A stretch of DNA of 32,807 nucleotides, taken from the NCBI GenBank assembly GCA_002691285.1, contig NZHK01000018.1, positions 1 to 32,807 on the forward strand. The letters run 5' to 3'. The DNA is from Fidelibacterota bacterium. GTDB taxonomy: Bacteria; Fidelibacterota; Marinisomatia; Marinisomatales; UBA1611. The translations under genes were made by a program, and so were the position numbers. Of the stretch, positions 25,187-32,807 are shown piece by piece (position 1 is the stretch's first letter; each line of letters opens with the position of its first letter). The notes below the pieces were generated by a model. The model had not been told where the DNA came from. It made no database searches and worked only from the letters and a program-made list of their open reading frames with translations.

Positions 25187-27023
25187 TCCATACCGCTAGA
25201 CTATAAAGTGTAAATAAGGGCCATTTGTAATCATTTTTTTCATTAATGTGATCATTAATTATTTCTTCCATTTTATTAATTTCAATACCAAAAAAATGAC
25301 AAAATTTTTCATCTAATAACTTCTCACAGAATGTATTTCTATAATTCTTAATTATCCAATATTTTAATGGTATTGAAAGCCCTTTTTTATTGAATTCCGG
25401 CTTAATATTTCGAAAGGATTTAATTAAAAGATCATAAAGAATTTTCTTCCTTTGTTTCATAGGTGAATGTGTTTCGATGCCCGTTTTTACTATTTTTTCA
25501 ATAAGTTTTTTTTTCAAAAATGGAACTCTAACTTCAATGCTATTTGCCATTGCTGCTCTATCAACCTTAGTGAGAGTTTTTTGAAGCATGCCATAAAATT
25601 CTACTTTTCTTATCATATGTAATAGTTCATTTTTTGTTTTTGGATTTGAATATTTATATAATTCAAAGCTTTCTGGAAATGGAATATTTCTTAGTCCCGG
25701 TACTAGCTTATTATAAAAATCCTTAGTTTGCATACTATGTAACCCAAAATGTGAATCACCAGGAGAGGAAGATAAAACGCATTCATTAATGAATTTATCA
25801 TCAAAAATTAACCTGTCAAGTCCTCGTAAAAGGTACCTTACATAAAAAGGATAATTCCAAAGCCAATGATTTTTTGCAATTGATTGAAACCGTTCATAAC
25901 CAAAAAACAATTCATCAGCACCATCGCCAGATAATATCACAGTAACTTTTGAAGAAGCTGCATGACTTAATTTCCATGTTGGAAGAATTGATGAGTCTCC
26001 AAAGGGCTCACCTGCTTTTCGTAATATATCATCAATATAAGAAAAAGAATTTTCAGAGGTCATTTTTTCTATATGATGTTTAGAGTTTAAAGCTTTAGCA
26101 TATTTACTAGATTGATGAGTCTCATCATGAATTGCACTATCTGATCCAATTGAAAAAGTATTAAAATCACCAGTAATATAATTTTTTGCATAATTACAAA
26201 TTAAAGGTGAATCAACGCCCCCAGATAAGAAAGCCCCTAATGGGACATCTGAGATTAGTTGTTCCTTAACAGAGTTCTTTATTTCATTTTCGATTATATT
26301 TCTAGCATCATTATAATCAATCATTGAATTATCAAATTCAGGAAAAGACCAGTATCTTTTTTTTTCTAATTTTCCATATTTATCCAATTTTATAATCTCT
26401 CCAGGGAATACTGAATAGGTATTTTTTAGAAGACCAAATGGAGGCGGGATATAGTGTTGAGAAATATATAATTTTAGCACTGATCGATTAATTTCTTCAT
26501 CAATAAAAAACGGATGACAACTTATCTGATTATATTGACTAGAAAAAACAAAACCTTTCCTATTACATCCATAAAACAATGGTTTAACACCTGCAAAATC
26601 CCTAGCTAGAGATAAAGACCTTGTTTCTCTATCCCATATCCCAATTGCAAACATCCCTTCGAGAGACTCTATTGATTTATTTATTCCCCATTTATCAATA
26701 AAATAAGCTAAGGATACAGTATCACCATGACTTTTAATATTTTCTCCAATTACGCCAAGATTTTTCCTCAATTCTATATGGTTATATATTTCTCCATTAA
26801 AAACAATTAAATAACGTCCTGATGGTGACCAAATTGGTTGAGAAGCTTCCTTTGATAAATCAAGTATAGATAAACGATTAAATCCAAAACGAACTTTACC
26901 TGAAATAGATTTAATAGAACTCTCATCTGGACCTCTGCTCTTCGAAATATCTAATATTTTTTTAAATCTTTCTATAGAGGGTAAGCTATTTGACGGAGAA
27001 TATTCTCCTAAAATTCCACACAA
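25170..27023 (-). CDS. asnB: Glutamine-dependent asparagine synthetase family amidotransferase (AsnB-like), copy 1
   Basis: This 617-aa protein is full length. Residues 1-~200 are the class II glutaminase: Cys2 in MCGILGEYSP, FNRLSILDLS (R50), FNGEIYNH (76-83) and HGD (99-101). The synthetase half has AFLSGGVDSPLI (PP-loop 267-272), ILSGDGADELFFGYERF (364-380) and TKVDRAAMANSIEVRVPFL. The start is TTG at 27023. This is fixed by function, since class II glutaminases need Cys as residue 2 and the codon after this TTG is TGT. The chemistry is ATP-driven amidation of a carboxylate with glutamine nitrogen. Inside a glycan locus the substrate is more likely a sugar acid than aspartate (compare WbpS and WbtH of O-antigen loci), but housekeeping asparagine synthesis is not excluded. 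Confidence 0.93.
   Translation of the reverse strand: MCGILGEYSPSNSLPSIERFKKILDISKSRGPDESSIKSISGKVRFGFNRLSILDLSKEASQPIWSPSGRYLIVFNGEIYNHIELRKNLGVIGENIKSHGDTVSLAYFIDKWGINKSIESLEGMFAIGIWDRETRSLSLARDFAGVKPLFYGCNRKGFVFSSQYNQISCHPFFIDEEINRSVLKLYISQHYIPPPFGLLKNTYSVFPGEIIKLDKYGKLEKKRYWSFPEFDNSMIDYNDARNIIENEIKNSVKEQLISDVPLGAFLSGGVDSPLICNYAKNYITGDFNTFSIGSDSAIHDETHQSSKYAKALNSKHHIEKMTSENSFSYIDDILRKAGEPFGDSSILPTWKLSHAASSKVTVILSGDGADELFFGYERFQSIAKNHWLWNYPFYVRYLLRGLDRLIFDDKFINECVLSSSPGDSHFGLHSMQTKDFYNKLVPGLRNIPFPESFELYKYSNPKTKNELLHMIRKVEFYGMLQKTLTKVDRAAMANSIEVRVPFLKKKLIEKIVKTGIETHSPMKQRKKILYDLLIKSFRNIKPEFNKKGLSIPLKYWIIKNYRNTFCEKLLDEKFCHFFGIEINKMEEIINDHINEKNDYKWPLFTLYSLAVWNDNKG
27021..27023 (-). promoter_or_regulatory. 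TTG start codon fixed by the catalytic Cys2
   Basis: On the minus strand TTG is followed by TGT GGA ATT, giving Met-Cys-Gly-Ile. Because the nucleophile of class II glutamine amidotransferases must be residue 2, this TTG has to be the start. An AGGA lies about 13 bases before it, a little far for a standard ribosome site. Confidence 0.85.
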
Positions 27024-27071
27024 TTTAATTAATTATCCTGTTTATAAATTTGTTAATTAAATTTAAAAAAA

Positions 27072-28946
27072 TTAATTTTCGTGATGATAAACTAATTTTG
27101 CCCATTTTTGTAAGGAATATAAAGTCCACAAACCCCATTCATTATTAATTCCATTGCCTTTATAATAATCGTTTACCATATCATAAATTACCTTTGAATC
27201 TATAAATTCATTTCCAAATAAGTTTTGACTCATAAGAGTATCTGTAAAATCTTCTTTTAATTCATTTTTTAATAGTCTGTTTAAATCGAATGAGAATCCT
27301 TGCTTATGACTAAGAAAATAATTTTCTGGAACATATTTTTTTAATATATTTTTTAACAAATACTTTTTATTTCTATGTGAAATTCCAAGCTCAGGACTAA
27401 TTAAAGAACTAAAATCAATAATTCTTTTATCTAAAAAAGGGACTCTTACTTCAATTCCATTAGCCATAGATGCACGGTCTACTTTAAGCAGAACTCTTTG
27501 TAAGTGGCCATAAAACTCATTTTTTCTTAACCATAATAATATTTCTTTTGATGTTTTTACTGAATTCGGAATCGTATATAGCTGTTTGGTCGTAAATGAG
27601 TGACTAGCATCAGGCAATAATTTCTTTAATTGTGATGCCCATATAGGACTCTGACGATCAAACACCCAGTCTTCAATAGTTTCATATTCTATGCAAGAAG
27701 AAACCTTATTGCCTAATCTTCTTAAAATACCACCCCAAATTAATCTTAAATGCTTTGGATACTTAAACCAATTTTTATAATCTAATACAGATAGAAACCT
27801 CGTATATCCCCAAAAAAGTTCATCTCCTCCATCACCAGATAATAAAACTTTATAGTTTTTAGAAGCCTCTTGACAAAGTATAAAGGTAGGGATTGATGAA
27901 TAATCTGAAAAAGGTTCAGAAAAAGCCAAAAAGTGATCATCCAGACTGCTTTTTATCTTGTTACCATCCAGTATATTAATTTCATGATCTATTTCTAAAT
28001 ATTTACTAATTTTTTGAGCATTTTCTGCTTCATTAACACCTAAATATTCTGTTGAAATAGTGAAAGCTTTTAATTTATGACCTATTTTTGACAACACAGC
28101 ATTTACAATAGGTGAATCAACACCGCCAGATAAAAAAGATCCTATCGGAGCATCTGAATGTACGTAATCAATAAAAGTACTATCTAAAATGTTTGACAAC
28201 TTTTCAAGTGTTGATTGATTAGTTTCAATGTATTTACAATTTTCATTAAGAATGTGATATTTTTCCATATGGGCATCTAATTCGGAGTTTATTATCACAA
28301 ATGATCCAGGCTCAATCATCCAAGATTTTTCAAATAATGCTGATGGAGCTGGTATATAACCTAATCTTAAATAATCTGTTAAAGATTTTATATTGACTTG
28401 GATATCTGATTTAAACCACAAATGTTTGAAAATTTGATTGTATTGTGATGCAAAAATCCATCCAAATTTTGTTTGAGCAAAATATAATGGCTTTATGCCT
28501 GCGGGGTCTCTAATTAGGAAAATATTATGATTAATTAAATCATATACAACCATAGCATACATTCCATTAAGACGTTTGATAGTATTTTTAATACCATAAT
28601 AATCAAAAGCATGAGATAAAATTTCCGTATCAGATAAAGATCTTAGATCTTTTGTTTTTAAACCCATATCCCTTTTGAGTTTCATATAATTGGTTATTTC
28701 GCCATTGCACATCACAACATATTTATTTGATTTAGATATTATTGGTTGATTTGCATTGCGTGTAAGGTCTAAAATAGACAATCTATTAAACCCGAATTGC
28801 AAAAATGGAGTCTCATCCTTTTTTCCTTTTAGGTTATTATAATACCCAATCATGTCAGGCCCTCTTTTCTCACTTAATTTAAGCAAAGAATCAAACTCCC
28901 TTTTTGGGGACTGAATTTTCCCAAATTCGCCTAAAAGACCACACAT
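27072..28946 (-). CDS. asnB: Glutamine-dependent asparagine synthetase family amidotransferase (AsnB-like), copy 2
   Basis: This 624-aa protein has both domains. Glutaminase: Cys2 in MCGLLGEFGK, FNRLSILDLT, CNGEITNY, and SDTEIL in place of a plain GD. Synthetase: SFLSGGVDSPIV (PP-loop 273-278), LLSGDGGDELFWGYTRF (368-384) and KVDRASMANGIEVRVPFLD. The ATG at 28946 overlaps the preceding stop as TAATG, and GAGGA (28957-28953) sits six bases upstream, a strong ribosome site. It parallels copy 1 motif for motif, 48 bp away, so the pair looks like an old tandem duplication that has diverged. The likely role is amidation of a carboxyl group on a sugar of the glycan; aspartate cannot be excluded. 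Confidence 0.93.
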   Translation of the reverse strand: MCGLLGEFGKIQSPKREFDSLLKLSEKRGPDMIGYYNNLKGKKDETPFLQFGFNRLSILDLTRNANQPIISKSNKYVVMCNGEITNYMKLKRDMGLKTKDLRSLSDTEILSHAFDYYGIKNTIKRLNGMYAMVVYDLINHNIFLIRDPAGIKPLYFAQTKFGWIFASQYNQIFKHLWFKSDIQVNIKSLTDYLRLGYIPAPSALFEKSWMIEPGSFVIINSELDAHMEKYHILNENCKYIETNQSTLEKLSNILDSTFIDYVHSDAPIGSFLSGGVDSPIVNAVLSKIGHKLKAFTISTEYLGVNEAENAQKISKYLEIDHEINILDGNKIKSSLDDHFLAFSEPFSDYSSIPTFILCQEASKNYKVLLSGDGGDELFWGYTRFLSVLDYKNWFKYPKHLRLIWGGILRRLGNKVSSCIEYETIEDWVFDRQSPIWASQLKKLLPDASHSFTTKQLYTIPNSVKTSKEILLWLRKNEFYGHLQRVLLKVDRASMANGIEVRVPFLDKRIIDFSSLISPELGISHRNKKYLLKNILKKYVPENYFLSHKQGFSFDLNRLLKNELKEDFTDTLMSQNLFGNEFIDSKVIYDMVNDYYKGNGINNEWGLWTLYSLQKWAKLVYHHEN

Positions 28947-30010
28947 TATGTATCCTCATTAATTTTAACGCCTAAATAACTTTTATAAATACTTATTAAT
29001 TTTTTCTTAATAATTGAATTATCATAATTAAGCATATGTAGGCGAGCATTTTTTGACATTACATCCATCCTCTCTTCATCATTCAGTAGTTCCAGGCAAG
29101 CATCTGCCATGCTCGTAAAATCCTGTGGTTGAAATGATAAGACTGCTTTGGTATTTGTATAATCTAATAAATTTGGAAATGAATTTGTAATGACTGGTAA
29201 ACCTGAAGACAGCGCTTCATTTAAAGTCTGGCTTGATCCGCCTTCTAATAGAGGTAGGATAAGAATACTTGCTTTATTATAAAGGTTTCTAAATTTTTTT
29301 TCCGGTAAAAAAGGTAGAATCTCTACTTCTGGATGATTTATAAAATTATCTTTTGCTTGCAAAGAACCTGCTAATTTTAATTTAATACTTGGTCTATTCT
29401 TTTTCAGAATTAAGTATATTTTTTTCAGAGTACTATAATCTCTTCGATTATTACCAACACAAATTACCAAGTTTTTATCACGATTATTTTTCCTTTTTAA
29501 TGGTCTAAATGATTTGGTATCAATCCCAAGAGGTAAGTATGCCAACTTACTACTACTGATAAAAGTACTTAAATAATCAATTTGAGCTTTACCAGAACAA
29601 GTGATTAGGTCTGCTCGTTTCAAGTGTAACTTATTTGGCATTCTCCTTTCCAATTCTTCCAAAGAAAAAAACAAATTTATAATTATCTTAGAACCAAAAA
29701 ATTTTTTAAACAAATAGCCATAATAATAATCATGATCTCCAAACCAATAATGTATTATTTCAATATTCTTACCTATTGCTTTCTTAATTACATTTAGTTC
29801 AAGAGCGGCACTCAGAGATGAATAACATCTATTACCCGTTTTATTTTTAAAATATCTATATACTCGATTATCAAATCCTCTTAAATCTTTACTAGTTACA
29901 TTAATAGCTTCAGGAAAAAACTTTAAAAGGTTTTCAAAAGTATTATTTGCACCCATAGTACTCCAATTACGTCCAACAAACAATAAATTCTTGGGAGATA
30001 TTTTTTTCAT
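28946..30010 (-). CDS. Glycosyltransferase family 4
   Basis: This is a 354-aa GT-B enzyme. It begins NLLFVGRNWSTMGANNTFEN, with IEIIHYWFGDHDYYYGYLF in the N-terminal domain. The donor domain has NLVICVGNNRRDYSTLKKI and ILILPLLEGGSSQTLNEALS, followed by GLPVITNSFPN; the first Glu and the helix Glu are separated by eight residues, a variant seen in this branch of GT4. It ends in a TAATG overlap with the AsnB-like copy 2 gene and starts 32 bp after the GT2 gene upstream, so it belongs to the same transcript. Donor and acceptor are unknown. Confidence 0.88.
   Translation of the reverse strand: MKKISPKNLLFVGRNWSTMGANNTFENLLKFFPEAINVTSKDLRGFDNRVYRYFKNKTGNRCYSSLSAALELNVIKKAIGKNIEIIHYWFGDHDYYYGYLFKKFFGSKIIINLFFSLEELERRMPNKLHLKRADLITCSGKAQIDYLSTFISSSKLAYLPLGIDTKSFRPLKRKNNRDKNLVICVGNNRRDYSTLKKIYLILKKNRPSIKLKLAGSLQAKDNFINHPEVEILPFLPEKKFRNLYNKASILILPLLEGGSSQTLNEALSSGLPVITNSFPNLLDYTNTKAVLSFQPQDFTSMADACLELLNDEERMDVMSKNARLHMLNYDNSIIKKKLISIYKSYLGVKINEDT
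28953..28957 (-). promoter_or_regulatory. Ribosome binding site GAGGA for the AsnB-like copy 2
   Basis: The minus strand reads GAGGA, six bases, then ATG at 28946. It lies within the end of the upstream GT4 gene, whose TAA shares its last base with the ATG, so the gene can be re-initiated or loaded independently. Confidence 0.6.
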
Positions 30011-30042
30011 CTCTTTTTTATAAAACTATATATCCATTTAGT

Positions 30043-30957
30043 TCACAATAATTTACCCATAAGTCTCATCGCATACCGAACTTTAGACATTTTCTCTTCA
30101 ATTAATATTTCTTGTAAAGTTGTAGTACTTGCCCCATTCTGCAAAGCAATTTTTGCATAGAATGCAGCCCTTTTCCTCTTCCTTTTTATCCGGTAATGCC
30201 TAGCTAATTTTTCATAAACGGAGTATAATGCTTTTCTTTTCCTTTTATTGTTAAAAAAAAATTTTGGATGCCGTGCAATTATAATATTTATCACATCAGG
30301 CCATTGTGACATATTTCTAGCTATCACATTGTGCGCATGATTTCTTCTATGATATAATATTTTTTTTGTTTCAGCGCCTACAATTTTTTTTTCATATACT
30401 GACAACCAAAAATCCCAATCTGCAGCAAAATATTTTAATTCTTTTGCATATCCACCAATGCGAAAATACATTGCAATTTTAATAGGCATTATAGCTGAAA
30501 ATAGTGCCGATGAAGTCAAAACTTCAGGATCATTTGACGGTGGCATTATATACGAAGATTTTTTTGAAAAATGCATAGTTGGTCCATAAATATATTCCGC
30601 GTTAGGGCTCTCACTTATTTTGTTTAATATTTCACTTATAGCATATGGTGGAATCTTATCATCACTGTCAAGTTGAAAAAACCAATCTGTTGATGAAAGC
30701 TTTATAGCTTCATGTCTGGCCTGCTCAGCACCTTTATGATTACTACATTTATGTTTTAAAATTCTGGGGTGTTCAAAACTATTAAATATTTTCTTAGTTT
30801 TTAAATCTGCACCTTTATCAAGAACAAATATTCCTTCCCAACTATCAACTGATTGATTGATAAGAGAATTCAACGCTTCCAAAAGGTATTTAGAATTTTT
30901 ATAAGCAGTTATTCCAACTGATATTTTTGCATTCCTCAAATCCTTATTTGAAACCAT
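30043..30957 (-). CDS. Glycosyltransferase family 2
   Basis: This 304-aa protein has a single GT-A domain: KISVGITAYKNSKYLLEALN, then SWEGIFVLDKGAD, KGAEQARHEAIKLSSTDWF and the metal motif FQLDSDDKIPP (DSDD 97-100). The C-terminal 70 residues are rich in Arg/Lys helices (RKRKRAAFYAKIALQNG) that may sit on the membrane surface or resemble a short TPR-like pair. It has no membrane segment. It is 30 bp from the GT-A-like gene upstream and 32 bp from the GT4 gene downstream. It probably transfers one sugar on the cytoplasmic side. Confidence 0.88.
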   Translation of the reverse strand: MVSNKDLRNAKISVGITAYKNSKYLLEALNSLINQSVDSWEGIFVLDKGADLKTKKIFNSFEHPRILKHKCSNHKGAEQARHEAIKLSSTDWFFQLDSDDKIPPYAISEILNKISESPNAEYIYGPTMHFSKKSSYIMPPSNDPEVLTSSALFSAIMPIKIAMYFRIGGYAKELKYFAADWDFWLSVYEKKIVGAETKKILYHRRNHAHNVIARNMSQWPDVINIIIARHPKFFFNNKRKRKALYSVYEKLARHYRIKRKRKRAAFYAKIALQNGASTTTLQEILIEEKMSKVRYAMRLMGKLL

Positions 30958-30987
30958 AATATTTTTTGTTAAAAATCGAAAAAATGT

Positions 30988-31896
30988 TTAGCTAGGACCT
31001 ATACTCTTATACAGAAGCATTCGATATAATTTCGCATAAATATTAAGAAAGAATGAAAATTCAGGAAAAATAATTGATAATTTTCCTAAGTTCCTATAAA
31101 CATACTCTTTCGATGTATTTTTTTCAATCCTACCATTTAATATAGAAAAATCTGCATCTAATAAATTCAGAACCCTATCACCATGTAATTTCATATTTTT
31201 CTTTCCATCTTCTTCGATAGATATTTTATTTCTATCGAAAATTTTTGGATTATTTTTTAGATTATGGAAATTATAGTGATGCCTTTGGTGTATTACTTTA
31301 ACTTCTTCGGAGATGTCAACTACAGGCATAAAATTCCTTCTAGCATACCATATTAACCAATTATCATACCCTGGCCTACCAACTACAAAATCAGGGATTT
31401 TTTTTAAAGAGTTTTTTCTAAAACCAAAATAATCTATTGCAGCAGGAGAAGCTTTTTTACTTTTCATTTCTGACATTTCCCAAAATAAAGATTCTGCAGC
31501 TGCTTCATTAAAATTGATTAATTTTTCCACTTTAAGATCCCACCTATGTCCAACTAAAAGAAAATGAGAAAACTTATCTTTTACATTTCTAATTGAATAA
31601 ATAAATCTTTTTGGTAAAAGAATATCTGAGTTAATGAATAGTAATATATCAAATGATGCAATTTGATTAGCCTTGTGAAATAAATCTGAAAGTAGAGGAA
31701 CACCATTCTTTGAACATTTTATATTAGGGTAATAAATTGCCGATACTTCATTTGCAATTTTTTGAGCACCTTCTGATTTACCAAAAATAATAATTTCTAC
31801 ATCTTTAGAAAGGGATCTCCAACTTCTAATTGCATTTATTTGAATTATCTTAAAAATACCTTCAAAATTTTTTGGTGTGCCAAAAATAGTGATCAT
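30988..31896 (-). CDS. Putative GT-A-fold glycosyltransferase, family not assigned
   Basis: This 302-aa protein lacks the usual GT2 opening but has a GT-A layout: MITIFGTPKNFEG..IQINAIRSW, VEIIIFGKSEGA, then DILLFINSDILLP, where NSD (89-91) takes the place of the DxD metal motif. Near residue 173 it has GRPGYDNWLIWYARR, then VIHQRHHYNFHNLK. I recognise this 'PGYDNW..HQ.H.Y' pattern from uncharacterised sugar-transferase-like proteins of polysaccharide loci. It has no membrane segment except a mildly hydrophobic C-terminus. It sits between the deacetylase and the GT2 gene with gaps of 17 and 30 bp. Glycosyltransferase activity is likely but inferred. Confidence 0.7.
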   Translation of the reverse strand: MITIFGTPKNFEGIFKIIQINAIRSWRSLSKDVEIIIFGKSEGAQKIANEVSAIYYPNIKCSKNGVPLLSDLFHKANQIASFDILLFINSDILLPKRFIYSIRNVKDKFSHFLLVGHRWDLKVEKLINFNEAAAESLFWEMSEMKSKKASPAAIDYFGFRKNSLKKIPDFVVGRPGYDNWLIWYARRNFMPVVDISEEVKVIHQRHHYNFHNLKNNPKIFDRNKISIEEDGKKNMKLHGDRVLNLLDADFSILNGRIEKNTSKEYVYRNLGKLSIIFPEFSFFLNIYAKLYRMLLYKSIGPS

Positions 31897-31913
31897 TTTA
31901 TAAAAATTTCAAA

Positions 31914-32807
31914 TTAATATCTAAAAAATCGCTTTATGTTCAAAATAAAATTATCTATATCCCAATCTCTTACTAGAAACCTAGGCATTTCATAAATATT
32001 GGAATCTTTATGCACTAGACCCTCAAAATTAGAAAATGCAAAATTAAAATTTCTTTTTACAATTTCAAGAGTATCAAAATTGTAATGGTATTTATTTCCA
32101 AATGGATAAGCAAATATTTTAACTTGCTGATTGATAATTGACTCAAGTTCCTTTTTACCTAACTCTATTTCTATCTTTTGATTATCATAATTTAATTTTG
32201 ACAAATTATAGTGATTGATAGTGTGACATCCAATTTTATGATAGTTTATTAATTTTTTATTTAACAAGTATGAAAAATTTCTTTTTTCATTAGAAAGACT
32301 AGTAATTACATCCAATATATTATTTTTTGTATAATGATTAACATCCTCCATTTCTTTTGCTAAGAAATAAAAAGCCTCGTTTCTATTAAAGGGAAAAACT
32401 TTATCAGTTACACTCCATTTTCTTAACACATCCATTAAATCAGAGGTTATGCTTTCTTCAATCTTAAAATGGCAACCTATATCAGTTAACAAATTATTTA
32501 TTTTGATAAGGTTTGATTTTTTAACATGCTGATTCTCAAATAATATTTTCGAAAGAATATCCCACCAATATTTTTCTTTTCTTAACGAAATAAAAAATAT
32601 TGCAGAGATAGATTCTTTTAGTAGTAGATCCATTGTCTGTTGATAGCTAGAATATCCATCATCAAAAGTCAATAAGACTGAGCGCCTAGGTAAATTTTTT
32701 CTATTTTCCAATGACTCAAATAATTGATTTGGACTAATTATTTTTGCAAATTCTTTTAAAAAGTTTATCTGTTTTAAAAAATTTTCTTTGGATACTGTAA
32801 TCTTAAC
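31914..32807 (-). CDS. Polysaccharide deacetylase (NodB domain), 5' end outside window
   Basis: The frame stays open to the right edge: 297 residues are visible and the true start lies beyond 32807. An in-frame TTG at 32711 is not the start, because the 32 residues before it (ENFLKQINFLKEF, then ISPNQLFESLENRKNLP) are the normal lead-in of this family. Motif 1 is VLLTFDDGYSS, with the catalytic and metal Asp pair. A ~130-residue insertion starting KYWWDILSKIL follows, typical of the subgroup in polysaccharide loci. Motif 2 is GCHTINHYNL, the zinc-binding H-x3-H. Motif 3 is AYPFGN and a late PRFLVRDWD completes the set. It probably removes acetyl groups from amino sugars of the glycan or of peptidoglycan. 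Whether it carries a signal peptide cannot be seen. Confidence 0.9.
   Translation of the reverse strand, partial: VKITVSKENFLKQINFLKEFAKIISPNQLFESLENRKNLPRRSVLLTFDDGYSSYQQTMDLLLKESISAIFFISLRKEKYWWDILSKILFENQHVKKSNLIKINNLLTDIGCHFKIEESITSDLMDVLRKWSVTDKVFPFNRNEAFYFLAKEMEDVNHYTKNNILDVITSLSNEKRNFSYLLNKKLINYHKIGCHTINHYNLSKLNYDNQKIEIELGKKELESIINQQVKIFAYPFGNKYHYNFDTLEIVKRNFNFAFSNFEGLVHKDSNIYEMPRFLVRDWDIDNFILNIKRFFRY

Noticed and set aside
32709-32711. TTG at 32711 as the start of the deacetylase
   Set aside because: The frame is open to the window edge and the 32 residues before this codon fit the normal family lead-in, so the gene is truncated rather than starting here.

Overview
The window is an AT-rich, gene-dense bacterial chromosome fragment of 32.8 kb with no tRNA, rRNA, CRISPR array or insertion sequence that I can see. 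An OPT-family transporter, a PorZ-like propeller protein with a FlgD-like C-terminal domain, and a Wzi-like outer-membrane barrel point to a Gram-negative member of the Bacteroidota/Marinimicrobia (FCB) group, probably marine. That placement is inference from gene style; no phylogenetic marker is present.

Layout. (1) 1-6471, flank: the 3' part of an OPT transporter (+), a large secreted PorZ-like protein (-), a small secreted protein (+), and a two-gene minus-strand unit of an aldehyde dehydrogenase (semialdehyde type) and a small secreted protein. (2) 6571-9168 (-): an 865-aa fusion of an initiating monotopic phosphoglycosyl transferase (PGT) and a FlaA1/WbpM/PglF-type NDP-sugar 4,6-dehydratase. 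(3) 9421-23696 (-): a compact run of DegT/DnrJ aminotransferase, Wzi-like barrel, GT2, GT4, O-antigen polymerase/ligase, two GT4, GT2, exostosin-like GT, two paralogous GT4 and an asparagine-synthetase-like protein without a glutaminase domain. (4) 23697-24055: 359 bp with no gene. (5) 24056-32807 (-): GT4, two tandem glutamine-dependent AsnB-type amidotransferases, GT4, GT2, a GT-A-like protein and a polysaccharide deacetylase cut by the right edge. From 32807 to 6571 every gene is on the minus strand, so transcription runs right to left, and many genes overlap by 1-26 bp.

How the genes work together (inference from families). The dehydratase half of the fusion plus the DegT aminotransferase would make a UDP-4-amino-4,6-dideoxy-hexose. 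The PGT half would load a sugar phosphate on undecaprenyl phosphate. Up to twelve glycosyltransferases would extend the glycan, the AsnB-type enzymes would amidate sugar acids, the deacetylase would trim acetyl groups, the polymerase/ligase would join units, and the Wzi-like barrel would help hold the polymer at the outer membrane. No flippase (Wzx), Wza/Wzc or chain-length regulator is in the window, so part of the system must lie outside it.

Points a reader should not miss: six genes of the cluster appear to start with TTG, one of them fixed by the required Cys2 of an AsnB enzyme; two glycosyltransferases start well inside their longest open frame; the first and last genes are truncated by the window edges; and three asparagine-synthetase homologues sit in one glycan locus.
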